Shown here piece after piece: positions 7,578 through 12,806 of a DNA stretch of 12,806 bases; within the stretch, counting starts at the first letter, position 1; each line of letters begins with the position of its first letter. Where the stretch lies: assembly GCA_963966775.1 (NCBI GenBank), contig CAXAAH010000041.1, positions 1 to 12,806 of the forward strand, written 5' to 3'. This DNA is from UBA685 sp002299005. GTDB taxonomy: Bacteria; Pseudomonadota; Alphaproteobacteria; Puniceispirillales; Puniceispirillaceae. The notes beneath the pieces are model-generated. The model ran no database searches. It had not been told where the DNA came from and saw nothing but the letters and a program-made list of their open reading frames with translations. Made by a program: the position numbers and the translations under genes.

Positions 7578-8489
7578 TTAGACCTTATCATCATGTCGCA
7601 AAGTCGTGGCACGTCTGCGCACGGCGTTTGCCAGCGCTTCGCCAATGGGCGTCAGCGGGTGACCAGAGCGTTTCATTAACGCGATTTTCTGTGGCCCTAA
7701 CTGTTCTTGAATGTCAATTTGAACAACGTCCCAGCCTTGCTGTACATGTTCAAGCAATCTGAGGGGAAAGGTGCATACAGCCCCTAAGGTTTCGACCAAG
7801 GACATGGCACCAAAGTAAGATTCAGAGGTCGTTGTGGCATGTGGCGGTGTCAGGCCGCGATCAACAAAATGCTTGCGGAAGAAGTCTCCCGGCCCGCCAG
7901 GCCCCCCTATCATTATCCACGGCGCATGGGTAAGGTCGCCAAGGCATTGGGCTTTTGCATGTTGTGATTTGCGCGCTGTGATAAGAACGATTGGGGTCTC
8001 CCAAAGGGCTTCAACGCTGATGTCGCGGGTCATTTCCACGGGCGGCAAGGGGCCAATCACCATATCTGTTTGTCCATCGCGAAGCGGCTTAAGCGCATTG
8101 GGAAACAAGCCGCTGGTCAAATGCACTTCAATCTTGGGATAGGCTTTGTGAAAGCGCGCGATGGCTTGCGGCACGATCATAGTGGCCGCGAGGGGCGATA
8201 CACAGATATTCAGCCCGCCAACCTGTTCACCGCGCAATTGTGCTACCTCATCATCTAGTCTAACAATTTCGCTGGTGATTGTACGTGCGCGCGCAAGAAC
8301 CCGTTCGCCCAAAGCGGTTAGGACAACGCCGCGTGATGATCTCTGAAAGATGGAAGCCCCCAAATCCTCTTCTGCTTGGCGCAGGGTTTTGGTCAGCGCA
8401 GGTTGAGATTTCCCAAGCTTTTCAGAGGCCGCCCGCAGACTGCCCGCGTCGGCTATCGCGACAAGAGTTTGGATATACTGGACTTTCAT
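7578..8489 (-). CDS. LysR-family transcriptional regulator
   Basis: This is a 303-residue regulator with an N-terminal winged helix-turn-helix (about 1-60: SLRAASEKLGKSQPALTKTL, then LGASIFQRSSRGVVLTALG) and a C-terminal ligand-sensing domain of the periplasmic-binding-protein type. The start at 8489 is preferred because family members normally begin only a few residues before the first helix. An in-frame ATG at 8540 would add 17 residues and would place the candidate operator inside the coding sequence; its ribosome site is no better. The gene is divergent from the P450 operon across 103 bases, the classic arrangement in which a LysR protein controls the opposite operon and itself in response to a pathway metabolite. 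It may also be co-transcribed with the hydrolase gene downstream. The inducer is unknown. Confidence 0.9.
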   Translation of the reverse strand: MKVQYIQTLVAIADAGSLRAASEKLGKSQPALTKTLRQAEEDLGASIFQRSSRGVVLTALGERVLARARTITSEIVRLDDEVAQLRGEQVGGLNICVSPLAATMIVPQAIARFHKAYPKIEVHLTSGLFPNALKPLRDGQTDMVIGPLPPVEMTRDISVEALWETPIVLITARKSQHAKAQCLGDLTHAPWIMIGGPGGPGDFFRKHFVDRGLTPPHATTTSESYFGAMSLVETLGAVCTFPLRLLEHVQQGWDVVQIDIQEQLGPQKIALMKRSGHPLTPIGEALANAVRRRATTLRHDDKV

Positions 8490-8492
8490 ACT

Positions 8493-8537
8493 ATTACCAA
8501 TAGTTATAGCTAGCTCTTTTTTGATGCTATCGGTAAT
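8493..8537. promoter_or_regulatory. Candidate LysR operator: 11-bp inverted repeat
   Basis: ATTACCAATAG (8493-8503) and CTATCGGTAAT (8527-8537) are inverted copies matching at 10 of 11 positions, separated by 23 bases. The left arm is also part of a smaller palindrome, CTATT-ACC-AATAG (8491-8503). The paired sites lie between the divergent LysR and P450 genes, as expected for a LysR tetramer bound at two half-sites. They do not fit the textbook T-N11-A box exactly, so the assignment rests on position and symmetry. Confidence 0.5.
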
Positions 8538-8580
8538 CATTTACCTAGGCTAGTTTTTTTTTGACAAATTAGGGGGGTAT

Positions 8581-8585
8581 GGAGG
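8581..8585 (+). promoter_or_regulatory. Ribosome binding site of the P450 fusion gene
   Basis: GGAGG ends seven bases before the ATG at 8593, which fixes the start. A second G-rich run (8572-8577) lies just upstream. Confidence 0.75.
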
Positions 8586-8592
8586 CCGCAAA

Positions 8593-10767
8593 ATGACTAT
8601 TCCTGTTAGTCAAATTGATTTCTTTTCTGACGAGGTGATTAAGGATCCGTATCCTGTCTATAGCACCCTTCGTGATTTGGGGCCTGTGGTGTATCTGCCT
8701 AAAAATGATTTGTATCTGGTCGCACGATATAAAGAAGTGAGCGAAGTGTTACTTCAGCCATTGCGCTTTGTCTCATCACGCGGTGTATCGCCTATTCCAA
8801 AGGTGAATGATATTCTGGTTGGCTCCACGCTGAACTCTGATCCGCCGCAGCACGATAAGACACGTGCGGTGACATCAGAGCCGTTACTGCCTGGCTCATT
8901 GACGGCAATTGAACCGCGCCTGAAAGCGGCTGCGGATGGTTTGGTTGAAACATTATGTGCGCGTGGCTCATTTGATGCGGTGGGCGATTTTGCCCAATAT
9001 CTGCCTGTTACGATCGTGGCAGAATTGGTAGGCCTGCCACAGGCTGTTAGCGCGGAAAAAATGCTGAAATGGGCAAGCGCTGCTTTTAATCTGTTCGGCA
9101 CAGAAAATGCGCGCACCGAGCAAGCCTTTGAAGATTTGAAAGATTTGCGCGATTTCCTTTTGGAATATGGGCGGCCAGAAAAGCTGGCTGAGGGGGGGTG
9201 GGCCAAGCGCATTTTCGATGTTGGGCCTGAAAGAGGATTTTCCTATGAGCTATGTGCGCAGTTGATGCGCGACTATATCAACCCGTCGCTTGATACGACC
9301 ATCTCAGTCACGGGGCAAATTATAAAGTTTTTGGCTGATCATCCTGACCAATGGGAAAAAATTCGCGCAGATGCCTCATTGATCCCAAACGCGGTTGAAG
9401 AAGCGGTGCGTATGTCCACGCCTATTCGCGCCTTCACCCGCTATGCCATCGAAGATAGCGAGGTCGCAGGGCATATCATTCCCAAAGATAAACGGCTGAT
9501 CGTTTGCTATGCCTCGGCTAATCGTGATCCGCGTAAATTTGAGAATCCAGATGACTTTGACGTCACGCGCGACGTGCATGATCATGTCGGGTTCGGGCAG
9601 GGCGTTCATATGTGCATGGGGATGCATTTGGCGCGTCGCGAGATTATCCTTTTGATCGAAGCATTGCGTCGCCGCGTGGCAAGGTTTGAGCTTACAGGCG
9701 CGCCTGTCGTTGCGATGAATAACACCATTCGCGCCTATGCGACATTGCCAGTGCGGGTGCATTTGGCAGAGACAGTGTTGCCCGAGACAGTTTCAACAGA
9801 TAAAGCTTCGGAACAAAAGACGGCCCAATGGCTAGATGTGCGGGTGGCAAAGCGCGCTGATGTTGCGACAGATATCATTGGGCTTGAGCTGGTTAGCACC
9901 AATGGTACAGAATTGCCCGCTTATGACGCTGGCGCGCATGTGGATGTTTTCATAAAGTCCGGGATTGTGCGGCAATATTCGCTAACAGGTGACCCTGCTG
10001 ACCGCTCACAATATCGTTTGGGCGTATTGAAGGATCCTAACTCACGGGGGGGATCATCGGCAATCCACGCAGATTTAACAGAAGGCACAGAGCTTCGTAT
10101 CAGCCGGCCTCGCAATCATTTTCCTTTGCAGGCGGCGCGCCATACTATCCTATTTGCGGGCGGTATTGGTGTGACGCCTATGTTGGGCATGGCCTATGCG
10201 TTGCAAGCGCAAGGGGCGGCTTTTGAGCTGCATTATTGCGGGCGCAGTGCCAACCGTTTGGCCTTCACACAAGAAATGGCCGCCTTTGGTGACAAGGTGC
10301 AACTGCATCTTGATGATGGGGCGGATGATCAAAAACTGGATATTCAGGCAATATTGCAAGGCGGCGATGATGCCCGTCAACTGTATGTCTGTGGGCCCAA
10401 TGGATTTATGGATTTTGTCGTTGATGCGGCCGACCAACAAGGCTGGGATCCGGCAAATGTTCATTTGGAACGTTTCGGGGCTGAGGTTGATACAGATGGG
10501 GCGCCATTTACTGTGATAGCGCAGAAGTCGGGAAAACAGTTTGACGTTGCCCCCGGTGAAACCATTTCTAAGAAATTAGGTGAAAATGGGATTACAGTGA
10601 ATGTATCGTGTCAATCAGGGGTTTGTGGTACCTGTTTGACCTCTGTTATCGAAGGCACGCCAGACCACCGCGATCTTGTCCAAACAGATCATGAGAAAGC
10701 CGCCAATGAGAAAATCACGGTTTGCTGTTCACGCTCAAAGACCAAAATACTCGTTTTAGACGTTTAG
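8593..10767 (+). CDS. Self-sufficient cytochrome P450 fused to a phthalate-type reductase (FMN, NADH, 2Fe-2S)
   Basis: This 724-residue single-chain monooxygenase carries its own electron supply, as in the CYP116B/P450RhF type. Residues 1-390 form the P450: the oxygen-activating helix reads NPSLDTT (D234-T235-T236), the ExxR pair is E270/R273, and the heme loop FGQGVHMCMG has axial C341. A polar linker spans about 393-411. The reductase follows: R460-Q-Y-S-L for FMN, GGIGVTP (523-529) and CGPNG (600-604) for NADH, and a plant-type 2Fe-2S domain with C673, C678, C681 and C711. All cofactor motifs are intact, so it should be active without partners. Likely reactions are hydroxylation or O-dealkylation of an aromatic or aliphatic substrate. 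It heads an operon with the propeller protein and the glutathione transferase, and is probably controlled by the divergent LysR gene. It is slightly shorter than P450RhF. The subfamily is a guess. Confidence 0.93.
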   Translation: MTIPVSQIDFFSDEVIKDPYPVYSTLRDLGPVVYLPKNDLYLVARYKEVSEVLLQPLRFVSSRGVSPIPKVNDILVGSTLNSDPPQHDKTRAVTSEPLLPGSLTAIEPRLKAAADGLVETLCARGSFDAVGDFAQYLPVTIVAELVGLPQAVSAEKMLKWASAAFNLFGTENARTEQAFEDLKDLRDFLLEYGRPEKLAEGGWAKRIFDVGPERGFSYELCAQLMRDYINPSLDTTISVTGQIIKFLADHPDQWEKIRADASLIPNAVEEAVRMSTPIRAFTRYAIEDSEVAGHIIPKDKRLIVCYASANRDPRKFENPDDFDVTRDVHDHVGFGQGVHMCMGMHLARREIILLIEALRRRVARFELTGAPVVAMNNTIRAYATLPVRVHLAETVLPETVSTDKASEQKTAQWLDVRVAKRADVATDIIGLELVSTNGTELPAYDAGAHVDVFIKSGIVRQYSLTGDPADRSQYRLGVLKDPNSRGGSSAIHADLTEGTELRISRPRNHFPLQAARHTILFAGGIGVTPMLGMAYALQAQGAAFELHYCGRSANRLAFTQEMAAFGDKVQLHLDDGADDQKLDIQAILQGGDDARQLYVCGPNGFMDFVVDAADQQGWDPANVHLERFGAEVDTDGAPFTVIAQKSGKQFDVAPGETISKKLGENGITVNVSCQSGVCGTCLTSVIEGTPDHRDLVQTDHEKAANEKITVCCSRSKTKILVLDV

Positions 10768-10779
10768 GGATATCATCAG

Positions 10780-11853
10780 ATGCGCATTCGAAATACCGGG
10801 GTTATGTATGATGACCCGTCCCAATCCACACCGGGCTATATGTTAATCCGCCCTGTTGATGGCGATAATAGTTTTCTTCTTGGCCCTGATGGCAACGTCG
10901 CCCATGAATGGCATACGACCAATGGAATGACGAATTGGTGCTATCTTTTGCCTAATGGGAACCTATTTTCGAACGAACGCTGTGAAAACCGCAAGGGGGT
11001 CGCCTTAACCGTCAGTGGCCGCATGTCTGAATATGCGCCTGATGGCTCCATCGTGTGGCGCCATGAAGATCCCTATCAGCATCATGATGCCCGCCGTCTG
11101 CCCAATGGGGCGATATATGCGGCATTCACAGAGCTAAGCGATGCGCAAAAAGACGCTATCCCGGGCGGCGCCCCAAACACACATTCAGAAGGTGGCCCCT
11201 TTGGTGAGGTCATTCGTCAGGTGGATGAAAATGGCGCGATTGTCTGGGAATGGGATTTCTTTAGCCTTGGCCTCGACACGCACCCCCTACATCGCAATGC
11301 CAATAAATGGAGCTATGGTCACACAAACACGATCTTTCCCCTAGATGACGGCACCTATCTTATCAGTTCCAAAAACCTGAACCTGCTGTTTATTCTGGAT
11401 CCGGCCACCAATGCGGTCACGTGGGAGTATCAGAATGATGAGATGAGCGGCCAACATGACGCGCAGCTTTTGGATAATGGCAATATCTTGATCTTCGCCA
11501 ATGGTGTTTATAATAGCGACCTGCACCATAGCCAAGTGATGGAGATTGACCCCAAAAGCAAAGAGATTGTCTGGCGTTATGTAGCAAAAGACGATTTCAC
11601 CAGCTTTTTTTCGCCTCACATGGGCGGCGCACAGCGTCTGCCATCGGGCAATACGCTGATTTGTGAAGGCAATAAGGGCTGTATCTTTGAGGTCAATGCA
11701 AATAATGACGTCGTCCGCGAGTTCGTTAGCCCTCATTTCGTGGCATCTGAACAGTTCGGCCAAATCAATTGGCTGTTCCGTTGCCGATGGTATGCGGAAG
11801 ATTCCCCAGAAATTATTGCGCTGAAAGCCAAAACAGGGCTTAATAAGGCTTAA
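10780..11853 (+). CDS. Arylsulfotransferase-like beta-propeller protein, no signal peptide
   Basis: This 357-residue protein resembles the arylsulfotransferase (ASST) family, whose known members move sulfate from one phenol to another through a histidine intermediate. The evidence is repeated propeller blades ending in turns such as LLPNGNLF (56-63), RLPNGAIY, PLDDGTYLI, LLDNGNILIF and RLPSGNTLI. Four histidines (H102, H181, H226, H280) occur at matching places just before these turns, where they would face the central channel. Classical AssT enzymes are periplasmic and longer; this one has no signal peptide and should be cytoplasmic. The start is 12 bases after the P450 stop, with a ribosome site AGGGA that overlaps that stop codon, so the two are translationally linked. 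Many relatives are uncharacterised, so sulfotransfer is plausible but not shown; a lyase or binding role is possible. The last codons lie in a 10-bp tandem repeat. Confidence 0.75.
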   Translation: MRIRNTGVMYDDPSQSTPGYMLIRPVDGDNSFLLGPDGNVAHEWHTTNGMTNWCYLLPNGNLFSNERCENRKGVALTVSGRMSEYAPDGSIVWRHEDPYQHHDARRLPNGAIYAAFTELSDAQKDAIPGGAPNTHSEGGPFGEVIRQVDENGAIVWEWDFFSLGLDTHPLHRNANKWSYGHTNTIFPLDDGTYLISSKNLNLLFILDPATNAVTWEYQNDEMSGQHDAQLLDNGNILIFANGVYNSDLHHSQVMEIDPKSKEIVWRYVAKDDFTSFFSPHMGGAQRLPSGNTLICEGNKGCIFEVNANNDVVREFVSPHFVASEQFGQINWLFRCRWYAEDSPEIIALKAKTGLNKA

Positions 11854-11860
11854 TAAGGCT
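11841..11860 (+). repeat. Perfect 10-bp tandem duplication at the end of the propeller gene
   Basis: TAATAAGGCT occurs twice in immediate succession (11841-11850 and 11851-11860). The first copy encodes part of the final LNKA; the second supplies the TAA stop. Because the unit is not a multiple of three, removing one copy would shift the frame and move the stop to the TGA that overlaps the next start codon as ATGA. Confidence 0.9.
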
Positions 11861-11874
11861 GGGCTGGGGTCGTT

Positions 11875-12699
11875 ATGAGATTCACACTTTATCATCACGG
11901 CTCATCTGTATGTGCGGCAAAAGTACGATTTGCCATGGCCGAGAAGGGCATGGACTGGGAAGGTGTCTATATCGACATCTTGGCGGGTGAACAATTTGCC
12001 CCGGACTATCTGAAACTGAACCCCAAGGCTGTTGTGCCAACGCTGAAAGATGGGGAAAAAGTCATTACGGACAGCACCGTTATCTGCGAATATCTTGACC
12101 AAATCGCGCCTGATACCAGCCTGCACCCGGCAGACCCGTTTGCGCGGGCGCAAGTGCGCTATTGGACCAAAGCTGTGGACGAAGATTTGCATCCTGCCTG
12201 CGGTGCCATGACGTTTTTATGCTCACATCGCCATACAGTTTTGCGCAATTTGGGGCCAGAAGGAGCCGCAGAATTTCTAGCTTCTACGCCAGAATTTTCG
12301 GTGACCTCTGATTGGAAAAGCTTTAAGGACGCCATTGTGCGCAAAGGCTTTGATGCGCCAGGTGCCGTGGAAAAGGTCAAGCTCTATGATAGCTACCTTT
12401 TCAAGATGGACAAAGCATTAGCAGGTCAGAATTGGCTTGTCGGCAATAGGTTTTCAATCGCAGATGTTGCTTTGGCGCCTTACGTTAACCGCCTTGCGAT
12501 GATGTCGATGCGTGGCATGTGGGAAGCCGGGCGCCTGCCAAATGTTGAAGCGTGGTTTGCGCGCATTGAAGCACTGCCAAACTTCCAAAAATGCCTCATT
12601 GATTGGGTGCCAGAGCATCTATCGAGTGATTTGCGTGACAATGGTACAAAGAGCTGGCCCGAGGTTGCCGCCATTCTTGCCATAGAAATCGAGAAATAG
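11875..12699 (+). CDS. Glutathione S-transferase, LigF-like (beta-etherase type)
   Basis: This is a 274-residue cytoplasmic glutathione transferase. The N-terminal thioredoxin-like domain (1-85) has S10-S11-V-C13 at the catalytic position, VVPTLKDG for glutathione backbone binding and DSTVICEYL for the gamma-glutamyl end. The helical domain begins with HPADPFARAQVRYWTKAVDE, which closely resembles the LigF beta-aryl-etherase of Sphingobium as I recall it, and includes the conserved FSIADVALAPY. LigF cleaves aryl ethers in lignin fragments using glutathione. This suggests ether cleavage, reductive dehalogenation or conjugation of a P450 product. It is the last gene of the operon, 21 bases after the propeller stop, with GGGGT as ribosome site. 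The family is certain; the exact reaction is inferred. Confidence 0.9.
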   Translation: MRFTLYHHGSSVCAAKVRFAMAEKGMDWEGVYIDILAGEQFAPDYLKLNPKAVVPTLKDGEKVITDSTVICEYLDQIAPDTSLHPADPFARAQVRYWTKAVDEDLHPACGAMTFLCSHRHTVLRNLGPEGAAEFLASTPEFSVTSDWKSFKDAIVRKGFDAPGAVEKVKLYDSYLFKMDKALAGQNWLVGNRFSIADVALAPYVNRLAMMSMRGMWEAGRLPNVEAWFARIEALPNFQKCLIDWVPEHLSSDLRDNGTKSWPEVAAILAIEIEK

Positions 12700-12806
12700 G
12701 CCGCCGGTAGATAGGCCGATTGGTCTGCTTGAGCAGGGCAGAATTTTGATGCGTTATATCAACAATGATTAGCTGTTCTTCGTAACCGCCCAACTGTCTG
12801 TGTCTT
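12700..12806. other. Right-edge non-coding stretch
   Basis: Nothing firm is visible after the glutathione transferase gene. A small palindrome CTGCTTGAGCAG (12726-12737) is followed by a few bases and AATTTT, which is too weak to call a terminator. TAGGCCG occurs twice near 12700 and 12713. Confidence 0.5.

Noticed and set aside
8544..8562. CCTAGG followed by nine T as an intrinsic terminator
   Set aside because: The stem would be only 6 bp with no loop, and no gene ends just upstream on the + strand.
8561..8583. TTGACA (8561-8566) as the -35 box of the P450 promoter
   Set aside because: At 16-18 bases downstream there is only GC-rich sequence and the ribosome site, and the start codon is 26 bases after the hexamer. 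The only TAT-like box is too close at 11 bases.
8754..9212. 152-codon open frame on the - strand inside the P450 gene
   Set aside because: Serine- and arginine-rich antisense translation of conserved P450 sequence, with no domain of its own.
11341..11898. 185-codon open frame on the - strand across the propeller gene end
   Set aside because: It mirrors the well-supported + strand gene, has no recognisable domain, and would run against the operon.
12726..12747. Terminator after the glutathione transferase
   Set aside because: The stem is four to five base pairs and the T run is short and displaced; too weak to call.
1..12806. CRISPR array, transposon or phage module
   Set aside because: No regularly spaced repeats, transposase, integrase or terminal inverted repeats were seen on either strand.

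Overview
The window is a dense set of metabolic genes of accessory character. It looks like a marine alphaproteobacterium. The TAXI-type TRAP transporter, the sulfatase, the P450-reductase fusion and the LigF-like glutathione transferase, together with a moderate base composition, suggest a SAR116-like or roseobacter-like lineage, but no marker gene is present and this placement is tentative. Nine protein-coding genes fill nearly the whole window. I found no tRNA, rRNA, CRISPR array, insertion sequence or phage gene.

Block A (about 240-6158, + strand) is a likely operon. A promoter region with a perfect 14-bp LacI-type palindrome is followed by a periplasmic TAXI solute-binding protein, a strong intercistronic hairpin, a fused TRAP permease, a cysteine-type sulfatase without a signal peptide, and a carboxymuconolactone decarboxylase/AhpD-like protein. 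A strong hairpin closes the block and probably terminates transcription from both sides.

Block B (6186-8489, - strand) holds a LysR-type regulator and, downstream of it, a metallo-beta-lactamase-fold hydrolase. The hydrolase carries the alkylsulfatase dimerisation region but lacks the C-terminal SCP2-like domain of full-length SdsA1-type alkylsulfatases.

Block C (8593-12699, + strand) diverges from the LysR gene. It encodes a self-sufficient P450 fused to an FMN/NADH/2Fe-2S phthalate-family reductase, an arylsulfotransferase-like beta-propeller protein without a signal peptide, and a LigF-like (beta-etherase-type) glutathione S-transferase. The 103-bp divergent region holds an 11-bp inverted repeat that is a good candidate LysR site.

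Read together, the window looks like an uptake-and-breakdown locus for an unidentified organic molecule, possibly a sulfate ester or aryl ether. The TRAP system would import it intact, cytoplasmic hydrolases would remove sulfate or other esters, the P450 would hydroxylate or dealkylate the skeleton, and the glutathione transferase would cleave an ether or conjugate an intermediate. Three unrelated protein families linked to sulfate esters lie within 8 kb. The individual family assignments are well supported. The substrate and the joint pathway are inference.
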